The notes: generated by a model not told the origin, from the sequence alone. A stretch of DNA of 64,000 nucleotides from Azospirillum brasilense (GCF_001315015.1 NZ_CP012915.1:1653501-1717500), one strand, 5' to 3'. Positions 7,689 to 16,693 are shown, counted from the stretch's first letter. A program made the numbers and translations.

Positions 7689-10607
7689 TCAGGCCGGCTC
7701 GACGCGGCACAGCGTCACCTTGGTTTCCTGCATGAAGGTCATGGGGTCGTAGCCGTAGGTCGTCACCCCGTTGGCCGGCTCGCCCAGGACGATGGGATCG
7801 GTGCCGGGCGGGTAGTTCTCCCGCAGGCTGTTGCCCTGCCAGTAGCCGGAGAAGTGGAAGGGCATGAACACCGTGCCGGCGCCGATGCGTTCGGTCACCA
7901 GCGCGCGCATCCGCGCCTTCGAGTTGTCTTCCGGCCCGTAGACCCAGACCATGCCGCCGTCGCGGATGCCCAGCCGCTCGGCGTCCCTGGGGTTGATCTC
8001 CACGAACATCGTCTGCTGCAACTCGGCCAGCCAGGGGTTGGAACGCGTCTCCTCGCCGCCGCCCTCATACTCGACCAGCCGTCCGGAGGTCAGGATGAAG
8101 GGGAAGCGCTGGCGGATGTCGCTGTCCGCAATCTTGAACTGGAGCGAGCGGGCGAGCTGCGGCAGGCGGAAGTCGCGCCGGTCCTCGATTGCCGGATACT
8201 CCTTCACCAACTCCGGCCGCGGGGAGTAGATCGGCTCGCGGTGCAGCGGCACCGGGTCGGGCAGGTTCCAGGCGACGGCGCGGGCCTTGGCGTTGCCGTG
8301 AGGCGAACATCCATGCTTCAGCGCGACGCGGATGATGCCCATGGACAGGTCGGTCTGCCAGCTCACCTCGTCGGTCTTGTCGCCGCCGATGGCCTGGATG
8401 ACGCGCATCTCCTCCGCCGTCAGGTCCTTGTCCCAGCCCAGCTTCCTCAGCATCGCCATGGTGAATTCAGGATAGCCGTCCTCGATCTCCGACCCCTTGG
8501 AGTAGGAGCCGTCGGCGAGCAGGCTGACGCCGTTGCGCTCCACCCCGAAACGGGCGCGGAAGACCCCGCCGCCCTCCATCACATGCTTGGAGGTGTCGTA
8601 GAGCACCGCGCAGCCGGGGTGGCGAAGCTCCGGATGGCCCCAGCAGGGCCAGGGCAGGCCGTAATACTCCCCCTTCACCGGCCCGCTGGTCGCCTGCATG
8701 GTGATCTTGTCGAAATCGGCCTGATGCTTCATATGCATCTTCAGCCGCTCCGGCGACTGGCCGGTGTAGCCGGTGGACAGGCAGCCGCGGTTGATCTCGC
8801 GCAGGATGTCCTCGGGCACCGGGCGGGTCTCCTCCACCGTGATGTGCTTGAACATCTCGTCGGCGAAGCCGAACTTGCGGGCCATCAGATACATGATGGT
8901 GTAGTCGTCCTTGGACTCGAAGATCGGCTCCACGACCTTCTCGCCCCACTGCATCGACCGGTTGGAGCAGGTGCGCGAGCCGTCCGTCTCGAACTGGGTG
9001 CAGGCCGGCAGGATGTAGGTGCCGTTCCGGCGCTCCTTGAAGGCGGCGAAGGTGGTCGGGTGCGGGTCGGCGATGACCAGCAGGGACAGCTGCTCCAGCC
9101 CCTTCAGCATCTCCGGCATGCGGGTGACGGTGTTGCCGCCGTGGCCGAAGACGACCATGGCCTTCAGCGGCGACGGCTGCTGGATCTCCTCCGGCTTGTA
9201 GGTGACGCCATCGAACCAGCGGGTGGTCGGGATGCCCTTGGCCTCCATCAGCTCCTTGGAGGAGAAGCGGGCCTTCATCCAGTCGTAATCGACGTCCCAG
9301 ACGCGGCAGAAATGCTTCCACGCCCCCTCCGCCAGCCCGTAGTAGGACGGCAGCGTGGAGACGTCGAGCCCGAAGTCGGTGGCGCCCTGCACGTTGCAGT
9401 GGCCACGGTAGATGTTCGCCCCGCCGCCGGCCACCCCGATGTTGCCCAGCGCCAGCTGCAGGATCGACAGGGCGCGGACGTTGGCGGTGCCGGTGGTCTT
9501 CTGGGTGATGCCCATGCACCAGATCACCGTTGACGGCCGGTTCTTCGCCAGCGCCTCCGCCACGCGGTAGAGCTGCTCGCCGGGCACGCCGCTGACCTTC
9601 TCCACCGTGGCGGGGTCCCACTTCTTCACCTCGGCGCGGATCTCGTCCATGCCGTAGACGCGCTGGCGGATGTATTCCTTGTCCTCCCAACCGTTCTCGA
9701 AGATGTGCCAGAGGATGCCCCAGGTGACCGGGATGTCGGTGCCGGGACGGATGCGCACATAGTCGGTGGCGTGAGCGGCGGTGCGGGTGAAGCGCGGGTC
9801 GATGACGATGAAGGGGGCGCGGTTGTGCTCCTTGCCGCGCAGCATGTGCGGCAGCGAGACGGGGTGGGCCTCCGCCGGGTTGCCGCCGATGATCAGCAGC
9901 GCCTTGGAATTCTGGATGTCGTTGTAGCTGTTGGTCATCGCGCCGTAGCCCCAGGTGTTCGCCACCCCGGCGACCGTGGTGCTGTGGCAGATGCGCGCCT
10001 GATGATCGACGTTGTTGGTTCCCCAGAAGGCCGCCAGCTTGCGGAACAGATAGGCGCCCTCGTTGGAGAATTTGGCGGAGCCCAGCCAGAAGGTGGCGTC
10101 TGGCCCGGACTGCTGGCGGATCTCCAGCAGCTTGTTGCCGATCTCCTCGATGGCCTGGTCCCAGGAGATGCGCTGCCACTGGCCGTCGACCAGCTTCATC
10201 GGGTATTTCACCCGCCGCTCGCCCTTGGTCAGCTCGCGCACCGAGGCGCCCTTGGCGCAGTGCGCACCCTGGCTGATCGGGCTTTCCCAGCCCGGTTCCT
10301 GCCCGGTCCAGACGCCGTTCTGCACCTCCGCGATCACTGTGCAGCCGACGGAGCAGTGGGTGCAGATGTTCTTGCGGGTGACGACCTCGACGTTGGGCAG
10401 GGTCGGCCCGGCCTCGGCCTTTTGAATCATCGCGGCGGGCAGCGCGCCCAGCGCCGCCATGCCCCCGGCGGCGAGGCCGGAGGTCTTCAGGAAGCCGCGG
10501 CGGTCGACGGTTTCCCCCAGCCCGGCGGTGCCCGCGGACAGTCCGTTCAGGCGGCGGGCAAGGGAGGCGCGGGTGGCGGCGGTTCCGGCGTTGCGCTTGA
10601 CGAGCAT
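7689..10607 (-). CDS. fdoG: Formate dehydrogenase alpha subunit (molybdopterin, Cys type)
   Basis: 972 residues. A Tat signal DRRGFLKTSGLAAGG lies near residues 36-50. CTHCSVGC about residue 82 begins the [4Fe-4S] site of the molybdopterin oxidoreductase fold. The metal-ligand position reads ARICHSTTVAG with Cys in place of selenocysteine, so no SECIS machinery is needed. The C-terminal MopB domain ends with GEPANGVTTYGYDP. The enzyme oxidises formate to CO2 on the periplasmic side after Tat export. The start is ATG 10607 with GAGGG 8 nt before. An N-terminal stretch of about 35 residues precedes the twin arginine, longer than usual but supported by the frame. It follows the small Tat protein and the TorD-like chaperone gene. 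Confidence 0.95.
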   Translation of the reverse strand: MLVKRNAGTAATRASLARRLNGLSAGTAGLGETVDRRGFLKTSGLAAGGMAALGALPAAMIQKAEAGPTLPNVEVVTRKNICTHCSVGCTVIAEVQNGVWTGQEPGWESPISQGAHCAKGASVRELTKGERRVKYPMKLVDGQWQRISWDQAIEEIGNKLLEIRQQSGPDATFWLGSAKFSNEGAYLFRKLAAFWGTNNVDHQARICHSTTVAGVANTWGYGAMTNSYNDIQNSKALLIIGGNPAEAHPVSLPHMLRGKEHNRAPFIVIDPRFTRTAAHATDYVRIRPGTDIPVTWGILWHIFENGWEDKEYIRQRVYGMDEIRAEVKKWDPATVEKVSGVPGEQLYRVAEALAKNRPSTVIWCMGITQKTTGTANVRALSILQLALGNIGVAGGGANIYRGHCNVQGATDFGLDVSTLPSYYGLAEGAWKHFCRVWDVDYDWMKARFSSKELMEAKGIPTTRWFDGVTYKPEEIQQPSPLKAMVVFGHGGNTVTRMPEMLKGLEQLSLLVIADPHPTTFAAFKERRNGTYILPACTQFETDGSRTCSNRSMQWGEKVVEPIFESKDDYTIMYLMARKFGFADEMFKHITVEETRPVPEDILREINRGCLSTGYTGQSPERLKMHMKHQADFDKITMQATSGPVKGEYYGLPWPCWGHPELRHPGCAVLYDTSKHVMEGGGVFRARFGVERNGVSLLADGSYSKGSEIEDGYPEFTMAMLRKLGWDKDLTAEEMRVIQAIGGDKTDEVSWQTDLSMGIIRVALKHGCSPHGNAKARAVAWNLPDPVPLHREPIYSPRPELVKEYPAIEDRRDFRLPQLARSLQFKIADSDIRQRFPFILTSGRLVEYEGGGEETRSNPWLAELQQTMFVEINPRDAERLGIRDGGMVWVYGPEDNSKARMRALVTERIGAGTVFMPFHFSGYWQGNSLRENYPPGTDPIVLGEPANGVTTYGYDPMTFMQETKVTLCRVEPA

Positions 10608-10635
10608 GGGACGGCCCTCTGGATCAAAGTCGCGG

Positions 10636-10860
10636 TCAGAGTCGGTTCAGCGCGTAGAAACGCTTCACATGGTCGTTGTCGCGGTAGCGGGACCTCATCT
10701 CCTCCGGTCCCGGATCCATCGCCTCCGCTGGGGCGGCCCGCAGGGTCGCGGCCGCGGCGGCGGCCCCCGCCGCACCCAGGCCGAGGCCCTTCAGCAGGCT
10801 GCGGCGTTCCAGCCCGGCTTTCTTTTGGCCACCATCGTTCCGGCTGTCGTCACGGTGCAT
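10636..10860 (-). CDS. Small Tat-signal protein of formate dehydrogenase loci
   Basis: 74 residues. An ERRSLLKGLGLGAAG twin-arginine motif is followed by an Ala-rich helix and a short tail ending RDNDHVKRFYALNRL. Such small Tat-target proteins are regularly found just upstream of the alpha subunit in alpha- and betaproteobacterial fdh operons; their role is not established. The ATG overlaps the end of the chaperone gene by 11 nt, so it belongs to the operon. Confidence 0.85.
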   Translation of the reverse strand: MHRDDSRNDGGQKKAGLERRSLLKGLGLGAAGAAAAAATLRAAPAEAMDPGPEEMRSRYRDNDHVKRFYALNRL

Positions 10861-11530
10861 GGAACGTGCCCTCCCGCTGGTCGGCCCCGCGAGCCGACGC
10901 CGAAGAGGCGTCGGCGATCATCGCGAAGGCGTTGGTCTCGATGTCCAGGAACAGCCGCCCGAAGGTGCCCAGGGGCCGGTAGAGATGCGCCGCCGACGCC
11001 TCCTCCAGATCCTGGAAGAAGCGGCCCGCCCACGGGGCGAGGTGGCGCTCGAAGAAGCGCTTCTGGCGCGGCAGGTCCGGCTCGCCGTCCGTCGTCCCGA
11101 CGGTCCCGGCGGCCAGCGCGCCCATGATCTCGACGATGGCGGCGATGTGGTCCTCGGGCTCGCTGACGCCCGGAGCGCGCTCGATGCCCAGCGCCTGCAT
11201 GTCTTCGCGCAGGCGGGCCAGCGGCCGGTCGATCAGGAATCCGGTGCGGTAGTAGGAGGCGAAGGGAACGAGCTCGCCCCGCGTCACCCCGAGGAACAGC
11301 TCATGATACTCGCGCTCGGCCCGGTGTTCGCCATCCGGAGCGTCGGCGAGCGTGCGGGCGCGTGCGGCCAGATCGCTGATGGCCCGGCCCAGCGGCGAAC
11401 CGTCCCCGTCCAGAGCGCCGACCGTGGCCAGCAGGTCGCGCGACGGCGGGCGCGCCAACAGATGGGCCAGCAGGCCGTACGCCTGCGCCCGCAGCCGATC
11501 CGCGTCGTCGATGATGGCCGTTTCCGCCAT
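10850..11530 (-). CDS. TorD/DmsD-family chaperone for formate dehydrogenase
   Basis: 226 residues, mostly helical. It contains the family motif GVSEPEDHIAA (about 115-125), matching the E-P-x-D-H element of TorD-like chaperones, and FLGVTRGELVPFASYY near the middle. These cytoplasmic proteins bind the Tat signal of a molybdoenzyme and hold it back until cofactor is inserted; the neighbouring fdoG is the obvious client. Start ATG 11530 after AAAGGC. It lies after the DUF3306 gene (134 nt gap with a repeat end) and overlaps the small Tat gene. Confidence 0.88.
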   Translation of the reverse strand: MAETAIIDDADRLRAQAYGLLAHLLARPPSRDLLATVGALDGDGSPLGRAISDLAARARTLADAPDGEHRAEREYHELFLGVTRGELVPFASYYRTGFLIDRPLARLREDMQALGIERAPGVSEPEDHIAAIVEIMGALAAGTVGTTDGEPDLPRQKRFFERHLAPWAGRFFQDLEEASAAHLYRPLGTFGRLFLDIETNAFAMIADASSASARGADQREGTFHAP

Positions 11531-11655
11531 GCCTTTGCCCCGCTTCGCCTTTCCCGTGGCCGGTCAAGGTCCGGCTCATCAGGGACAACAGCGCGAATGC
11601 ACAAAGGTTGCGCAGTCCGGGCGTGGTGGTGGGGTTGCCTTCGTACTTCGGTGCT

Positions 11656-11757
11656 GCCCCCTCCCTAACCCTCCCCCGCTTTCGCGGGAGAGGGGACGGA
11701 TGCCGCTTCGCCTAAGGCACCCTCTCCCGCGGAGCGAGGGAGGGCCGGGGTGGGGGC
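11656..11757. repeat. Family A palindromic repeat reaching into a coding sequence
   Basis: CCCCCTCCCTAACCCTCCCC and a complementary arm GAGGGAGGGCCGGGGTGGGGG flank a GCGGGAGAGGGGACGGATGC core. It covers the 3' end of the DUF3306 gene, so the last 25-30 residues of that protein are repeat-derived. Confidence 0.7.
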
Positions 11758-12228
11758 AAGTGCTTCGCCCTGCTCAGATTCACCAGCACTGGCAACCGCC
11801 ACCTCCTCCGCAGTATCCTCCTCCGGCGGCTTCTCGTCGGTGGCGATGCGGTCCAGCAGGTCGGCGATGCGGTCGGTGTCGAGCAGCTTGCCGTAACCGG
11901 GAGCGTTGCAGTCCCAGTCATACTCGGCGAAGCCGCGGAAGCCTGCGATCACCGGGTCGCTGGTCCAGGCCTTGCGCAGAGCCAGCCGCTTCAGCTCCTG
12001 CGGGACGTTGCCGGCGAGGAAGCCGGTGTAGTCGCTGTCCGCGCCCAGACTCTCCACCGGCGGCAGGCTCTCCGGATCGAAGGGTTCCGGCGGCGGAGCG
12101 GCTATGGCCTGCGGCTCCTCCGCCGTGTCCCGCTCCTTCTGCGGTTCGGGGGTCTCGACGGGCGCCGCGCGCGTCTCCTGCTTGCGCCGCGACCAGCGCG
12201 ACAGGAAACCTTCCGACCCGTCATCCAT
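11665..12228 (-). CDS. DUF3306 protein of the formate dehydrogenase operon
   Basis: 187 residues. The N-terminus EGFLSRWSRRKQE is the DUF3306 signature, followed by a Pro/Glu-rich linker and the conserved LKRLALRKAWTSDPVIAGFRGFAEYDWDCNAPGYG (read in pieces; about 75-110). The start is ATG 12228 with AAAGGA 8 nt before, overlapping the end of DUF3305 by 8 nt. DUF3305 and DUF3306 accompany membrane-bound formate dehydrogenases; their molecular job is unknown. The C-terminal tail (APTPALPRSAGEG and similar) is read from a dispersed palindromic repeat, so it was probably acquired when the repeat landed on the stop codon. Confidence 0.85.
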   Translation of the reverse strand: MDDGSEGFLSRWSRRKQETRAAPVETPEPQKERDTAEEPQAIAAPPPEPFDPESLPPVESLGADSDYTGFLAGNVPQELKRLALRKAWTSDPVIAGFRGFAEYDWDCNAPGYGKLLDTDRIADLLDRIATDEKPPEEDTAEEVAVASAGESEQGEALAPTPALPRSAGEGALGEAASVPSPAKAGEG

Positions 12229-12745
12229 GGCGCTGATCCTTTCCAGAGTGAGCAACCGGAGCGCGGCGGGCCAGCGCCTCCGGGTCGGCGCGGTCGCGCT
12301 GGCGCTTGTGGAAGGGCCGTTCGGCGTGGTGGCGGGCCACGAAATCGCGCATCCACGCCGCAAGGTCGGGCGGCAAGGGGATCGCCTCGATCAGGTCGTC
12401 GCCCGCATCGGAATGGGCGTCGACCTCGCCGGGATCGACGGTGACGGCGAGCAGCCGCAGCCCCGGCTCCTCCGCGCAGCGGCGCAGGATGACGTAGAGC
12501 ATCGGGTGGCCGCCCTTCAGATTCTCGACGTAGTTCTCCGTCTCGCCGGGATGGAGCACGATCTCCGCCGCCCCCGCGTAATAGCCGGTGCGCTCGCCGT
12601 CCTGTGCCAGCACGGTCCAGGGCGCGCGGTCGGGCAGCGCCGGCAGGGCGCCGGTCACCCGCCAGCGGGCGTCCACCCACGGGTTATCGATGCGCTGGCG
12701 CTCCACCGTGATGCCGACGCCGCGCCGTTCGGCCTGTCCGGTCAT
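12221..12745 (-). CDS. DUF3305 protein of the formate dehydrogenase operon
   Basis: 174 residues. VTVERQRIDNPWVDARWRV near residues 12-30 and the middle WTVLAQDGERTGYYAGAAEI fit DUF3305, a short family found with DUF3306 in fdh operons. The C-terminus FVARHHAERPFHKRQR is strongly basic. The ATG at 12745 overlaps the stop of the upstream ligase-like gene by 4 nt (ATGA). The function is not known; the operon suggests a part in assembly or maturation of the enzyme. Confidence 0.85.
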   Translation of the reverse strand: MTGQAERRGVGITVERQRIDNPWVDARWRVTGALPALPDRAPWTVLAQDGERTGYYAGAAEIVLHPGETENYVENLKGGHPMLYVILRRCAEEPGLRLLAVTVDPGEVDAHSDAGDDLIEAIPLPPDLAAWMRDFVARHHAERPFHKRQRDRADPEALARRAPVAHSGKDQRHG

Positions 12746-13347
12746 GACCGCGTCCCCTCTGCCTTGCGGATCAGCCGCTGTTCCCAGACCCGCCGCACCG
12801 GCTCGAAGCCCGCGTCCATCCAGCGGTCGATCCAGGTCAGGAAATGCCGGGTGAAGCTCTCCAGCACCGCCACGGCGTCGGTGTCGCCGAAGCCCTCCTC
12901 GCGCAGCGCCGTGCGGTCGGGGTGGCGTCCGGGGTCGGGATCGTCGGGATCTCCCAGCACCTCCAGTTCCGCGCCGACCACCGCCCAGGCGGGAAGCCCG
13001 TCCTCGGCGCCGGGACCGAGCGCGACGGTCACCCCGCCGGCCACCGCGCCGTTCAGCAGCAAACGGCCCGCGCCGTCGAAGCGGATGCTCTGGTTGGGCG
13101 GCCCCAGCGCCTCCAGCGCGTCGGCCAACGCGACCAGGGTGACGGCGGCGAGGCCATCCCCGGCGTCCGGACGGTCGGGGACCAGCACCACCGCCACGTC
13201 CAGCCGGTCGCGACGGCCGCTGTGGACGAGCGTGCCGGGCGCCGCCCCTTCCGCGGCGAAGCGGCGGGCGGTGGCGAAGGGGCCGCCCGCCTCGGCGGGC
13301 CAGGGCTGGAAGATGGGCGGCAGGGTCGGGGCGTCGATCGGGTCCAT
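12742..13347 (-). CDS. Biotin/lipoate-protein-ligase-like protein (DUF4444)
   Basis: About 201 residues from ATG 13347 (MDPIDAPTLPP); a TTG 18 nt upstream is possible but has a weaker site. The PTLPPIFQPWP and LVHSGRRDRLDVAVVLVPDRP segments and the SIRFDGAGRLLLNG strand resemble the short biotin/lipoate A/B ligase-like proteins that open fdh operons in alphaproteobacteria. Catalytic lysine motifs of true ligases are not obvious, so ligase activity is doubtful. It is the first gene of the eight-gene formate dehydrogenase operon and lies back-to-back with a secreted protein gene 95 nt away. Confidence 0.75.
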   Translation of the reverse strand: MDPIDAPTLPPIFQPWPAEAGGPFATARRFAAEGAAPGTLVHSGRRDRLDVAVVLVPDRPDAGDGLAAVTLVALADALEALGPPNQSIRFDGAGRLLLNGAVAGGVTVALGPGAEDGLPAWAVVGAELEVLGDPDDPDPGRHPDRTALREEGFGDTDAVAVLESFTRHFLTWIDRWMDAGFEPVRRVWEQRLIRKAEGTRS

Positions 13348-13442
13348 GCCCCTGATAACGCGCAAGCGGGAGGGTTGGTGCCAACGCCTGTTGGGGGAAG
13401 GGACGGCCCTGTCACCCCTTCACCCAAAAGGAGTCCGCCGCC

Positions 13443-13805
13443 TTGCTCGCCGCCCTCATGTCCACCGGCCTCATTTCCTCCGGTCTGGTCGCCGGAATGC
13501 TGATGACCGGCAACGTAATCGCCCAGGAAGTCAACAAGGAGTCGCTGTCCAACGACATCAAGGTGCAGCAAAGCCAGGAGCCGCCGCCCAACGAGCAGGG
13601 CGTGCGCGCGCCCAAGTCCAGCACCAGCGAGGAAACCCAGGGATCGCAGCTTCAGCAGGCCCTGGCCGACCTCCGCCGCGCGCCCCCCGATCTTCAGGGC
13701 AACCCGGTGCCGCGCCCCAACCAGTGGGCCAGCGAACCCGACATGGGGCACGAGCCGACCCGCTCCGAGAACCCGTCCGACCTGAGCAGCCAGGAAGCCA
13801 AGTAA
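13443..13805 (+). CDS. Small secreted protein of unknown function
   Basis: 120 residues from TTG 13443, chosen because AAAAGGAG lies 10 nt before it; the first ATG (13458) is too far from that site. A hydrophobic N-terminus (MSTGLISSGLVAGMLMTGNVIA) ends in a plausible signal cleavage before QEVNKE. The rest is hydrophilic, rich in Gln, Pro and Ser, with no recognised domain (QQSQEPPPNEQG, NPSDLSSQEAK at the end). It lies between the fdh operon and nadA. I do not recognise it. Confidence 0.6.
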   Translation: MLAALMSTGLISSGLVAGMLMTGNVIAQEVNKESLSNDIKVQQSQEPPPNEQGVRAPKSSTSEETQGSQLQQALADLRRAPPDLQGNPVPRPNQWASEPDMGHEPTRSENPSDLSSQEAK

Positions 13806-13850
13806 GCCGGGCCACGGACGATTCTCAAGGCGCACCCTTTTCCGCTTGAT

Positions 13851-13892
13851 ATGCTCTAATCGAGCATTTATGGTTTTGCTCAACGCGAGCAT
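13851..13892. promoter_or_regulatory. Twin palindromes upstream of nadA (NadQ-like operator)
   Basis: Two inverted repeats share one half-site: ATGCTC-N5-GAGCAT at 13851-13867 and TTGCTC-N5-GAGCAT at about 13876-13892, centres 25 bp apart, the second ending 15 nt before the nadA ATG. Alphaproteobacterial nadABC operons are known to be repressed by NadQ through a palindrome of this general type. Assignment to NadQ is inference; no nadQ gene is in the window. Confidence 0.6.
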
Positions 13893-13906
13893 TAAAGGAA
13901 TGCGCC

Positions 13907-14917
13907 ATGCGCGATACCACCGGCCTTGCCTACACGCCCGCCATCGCCGCGGCGACGCAGCCGATCTACGAGCGCATGAAGCGCGTGATGCCCGCCGTCG
14001 AATGGCCGTTCCACGCCCCGCTGGTCCATGAGATCAACCGCCTGAAGCGCGAGCGCAACGCGGTCATCCTCGCCCACAACTACCAGACGCCGGAGATCTT
14101 CCACGGCGTGGCCGACATCGTCGGCGACAGCCTGGCGCTGGCCGCCCGCGCGACCGAGACCGACGCCGACGTGATCGTCGTGGCCGGCGTGCATTTCATG
14201 GCAGAGACGGCGAAGCTGCTGAACCCGGCCAAGACCGTGCTGATCCCCGACACCGGGGCGGGCTGCTCGCTGGCCGAATCGATCACCGCCGCCGACGTGC
14301 GGCTGCTGCGCGAGCGCTATCCGGGCGTGCCGGTGGTCGCCTACGTCAACACCTCGGCCGACGTGAAGGCGGAGGTGGACATCTGCTGCACCTCCGGCAA
14401 CGCGGTGGAGGTGGTGGAATCGCTGGGCGCGCCGCGCGTCATCATGCTGCCCGACGAGTATCTGGCGAAGTACGTCGCCACCCAGACCAGCGTCGAGATC
14501 ATCGCCTGGAAGGGTCATTGCGAGGTGCACGAGCGCTTCACCGGCGACGAGATCCGCGAGTTCCGCGGGCGCTTCGACGAGCTGATCGTCATCGCCCACC
14601 CGGAATGCCCGCCCGACGTGCTGGAGGCGGCGGACTTCGTCGGCTCCACCGCCCGCATGGTCGATTTCGTGACGGACCGCCGCCCGCCGCGCGTGCTGAT
14701 GGTCACCGAATGCTCGATGAGCGACAACATCGCCGCCGCCGCGCCGGAGACGGAGTTCGTTCGGCCCTGCAACCTGTGCCCGCACATGAAGAAGATCACG
14801 CTGGCGACCATCCTGGACAGCCTGCGCACGCTGGAGCCGCGGGTGACCATCGCCCCGGAGGTGGCCGACCGCGCCCGCCGTTCGGTGGAGCGGATGCTGG
14901 TCGTCAAGCCGCGCTGA
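13907..14917 (+). CDS. nadA: Quinolinate synthase
   Basis: 336 residues. Condenses iminoaspartate (from NadB) with dihydroxyacetone phosphate to quinolinate using a [4Fe-4S] cluster, the second step of de novo NAD synthesis. VILAHNYQTPEIFHGVADIVGDSLALA is the family's N-terminal signature. The three cluster cysteines fit CCTSGNAVEV, HPECPPDVLEAAD and the RPCNLCPHMKKITL region. ATG 13907 follows AAAGGA. It opens the nadA-nadB-nadC cluster beneath twin palindromes. Confidence 0.96.
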   Translation: MRDTTGLAYTPAIAAATQPIYERMKRVMPAVEWPFHAPLVHEINRLKRERNAVILAHNYQTPEIFHGVADIVGDSLALAARATETDADVIVVAGVHFMAETAKLLNPAKTVLIPDTGAGCSLAESITAADVRLLRERYPGVPVVAYVNTSADVKAEVDICCTSGNAVEVVESLGAPRVIMLPDEYLAKYVATQTSVEIIAWKGHCEVHERFTGDEIREFRGRFDELIVIAHPECPPDVLEAADFVGSTARMVDFVTDRRPPRVLMVTECSMSDNIAAAAPETEFVRPCNLCPHMKKITLATILDSLRTLEPRVTIAPEVADRARRSVERMLVVKPR

Positions 14918-14926
14918 TCCCGTATT

Positions 14927-15047
14927 CCCTCTCCCCTCAAGGGAGAGGGTTAGGGTGAGGGGGTTGCGCTTGTGCCGAACGCACCGCCACGCGCATCCCC
15001 CTCACCGGCCCTTCGGGCCACCCTCTCCCCAGAGGGGAGAGGGTTAG
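14927..15047. repeat. Dispersed palindromic repeat, family B
   Basis: CCCTCTCCCCTCAAGGGAG, then GGTTAGGGTGAGGGGG, a spacer with CGCACCGCCACGCGCATC, and a mirror half ending CCAGAGGGGAGAGGGTTAG. It separates nadA from nadB. Relatives are at 23406-23536, 25228-25358, 36659-36776 and 41803-41908. Confidence 0.75.
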
Positions 15048-15070
15048 ATTCTCCATCACGAGAACCCGCC

Positions 15071-16693
15071 ATGCCCACCCCTTACACGGTCCGCGATTCG
15101 GAGGTGGTCGTCATCGGCTCCGGCATGGCCGGGCTGACCGCCGCCCTGCATCTGGCGCCGCGCGCCGTCACGCTGCTGACCAAGACGCCGGACCTGCCGG
15201 GCGGCTCCAGCAACCACGCCCAGGGCGGCATCGCCGCCGCCATCGGCCCCGGCGACGGGCCGGAGGCGCACGCCGCCGACACGGTGGCCGCCGGCGCCGG
15301 TTTCGTGGACCCAGGCCGCGCCCTGCTGCTGACCCGCGAGGGGGCGGAGCGCGTGCGGGCGCTGCTCCTTGCCGGCCTGCCCTTCGACCGGGACGCCGAC
15401 GGCGCGCCCCTGCTGGGGCGGGAGGCCGCGCACGGGGCGGCGCGCATCGTCCATGCCGGGGGCGACGCCACCGGGGCGACGCTGGTCGCGGCGCTGGCCG
15501 AGCGGGTGCGCGCCACCCCGTCGATCCGGGTGGAGAGCGACGCCTTCGCCGTCGATCTGGCGGTGCGCCACGGGCGGGTTTGCGGCGTGCTGGCCTGCCA
15601 TTCCGAAGGCTGGGTGTTCCACCGCGCGCCGCGGGTGGTGCTGGCGACCGGCGGAGTCGGCGGGGCCTACGCCCGCACCACCAACCCGCCGGAGGCGACC
15701 GGCGACGGGCTGGCGCTGGCCGCGCGGGCCGGAGCGCTGCTCGCCGACATGGAGTTCGTGCAGTTCCACCCGACGGCGCTTGCCGTGGACGCCGATCCCG
15801 CCCCCCTGCTGACCGAGGCGCTGCGCGGCGCCGGGGCGCTGCTCCTCGACCGGCGCGGCACCCGTTTCATGGCGGCGGAACACCCGCTGGCCGAGCTGGC
15901 GCCGCGCGACGTGGTGGCCCGCGCCATCGGCGCCCGCGTCGCGGCGGGGGAGCCGGTGCGGCTGGATCTGCGCCCGGCGCTGGCCGCCAGGCCGGACGGT
16001 TTCCCCACCGTGCTGGCGCTCTGCGCCGCCCACGGGCTGGACCCGTGGCGGGAGCCGGTGCCGGTCGCTCCGGCGGCGCATTACCACATGGGCGGGGTGG
16101 TCACCGATCCGGCCGGGCGGACCAGCCTGGACGGGCTGTGGGCCTGCGGCGAGGTCGCCTGCACCGGGGTCCACGGCGCCAACCGGCTGGCCAGCAACTC
16201 CCTGCTGGAGGCGCTGGTGTTCGGCGCGCGGGTCGCCCGCGACGTCGCCGAACGGGACCTGCCTCCCCTGCCGCCCTTCGCCCTGCCCGACGCCCCGGCG
16301 GTCGCCGGGGAGGTCGGGGCCGGCCTGCTCGACGCCATCACCGACGAATCCCGCCGCACGCTCTACCAGGGCGCCGGGCTGGTGCGCGACGGGGTGGGGC
16401 TGTGGACCGCCCGGCGCAAGCTGGACCGGCTCGCTGTGGCGCTCGACGCGCTATGCGGCTACGGCCCGGTGGACCTCGCCGCCGTCCGCCGCTGGGGCGA
16501 GGCGCGCAACCGCCTGCTGGCCGGGCGGCTGATCGTCCACGCGGCGCTCGCCCGCAGCGAAAGCCGCGGGGCGCATTTCCGCACCGATTTCCCGCGGGAA
16601 AACCCGGCGGCACAGCGCCACCGCTTCACCCTCACCGACCTGACCGGGGCCGCCGGCCCCCTGACCGGAGACGCCGCATGCTCCATCCTCTGA
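15071..16693 (+). CDS. nadB: L-aspartate oxidase
   Basis: 540 residues, the usual length. Oxidises L-aspartate to iminoaspartate with FAD, first step of de novo NAD synthesis. VVVIGSGMAGLTAALHL is the FAD dinucleotide-binding motif. GGSSNHAQGGIAAA and the substrate-loop HGANRLASNSLLEALVFG are signatures of the succinate dehydrogenase/NadB flavoprotein family; EFVQFHPTAL is also conserved. ATG 15071 lies after the repeat; the longer frame from 14972 is read from repeat sequence and rejected. Its 3' end overlaps nadC by 16 nt. Confidence 0.95.
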   Translation: MPTPYTVRDSEVVVIGSGMAGLTAALHLAPRAVTLLTKTPDLPGGSSNHAQGGIAAAIGPGDGPEAHAADTVAAGAGFVDPGRALLLTREGAERVRALLLAGLPFDRDADGAPLLGREAAHGAARIVHAGGDATGATLVAALAERVRATPSIRVESDAFAVDLAVRHGRVCGVLACHSEGWVFHRAPRVVLATGGVGGAYARTTNPPEATGDGLALAARAGALLADMEFVQFHPTALAVDADPAPLLTEALRGAGALLLDRRGTRFMAAEHPLAELAPRDVVARAIGARVAAGEPVRLDLRPALAARPDGFPTVLALCAAHGLDPWREPVPVAPAAHYHMGGVVTDPAGRTSLDGLWACGEVACTGVHGANRLASNSLLEALVFGARVARDVAERDLPPLPPFALPDAPAVAGEVGAGLLDAITDESRRTLYQGAGLVRDGVGLWTARRKLDRLAVALDALCGYGPVDLAAVRRWGEARNRLLAGRLIVHAALARSESRGAHFRTDFPRENPAAQRHRFTLTDLTGAAGPLTGDAACSIL

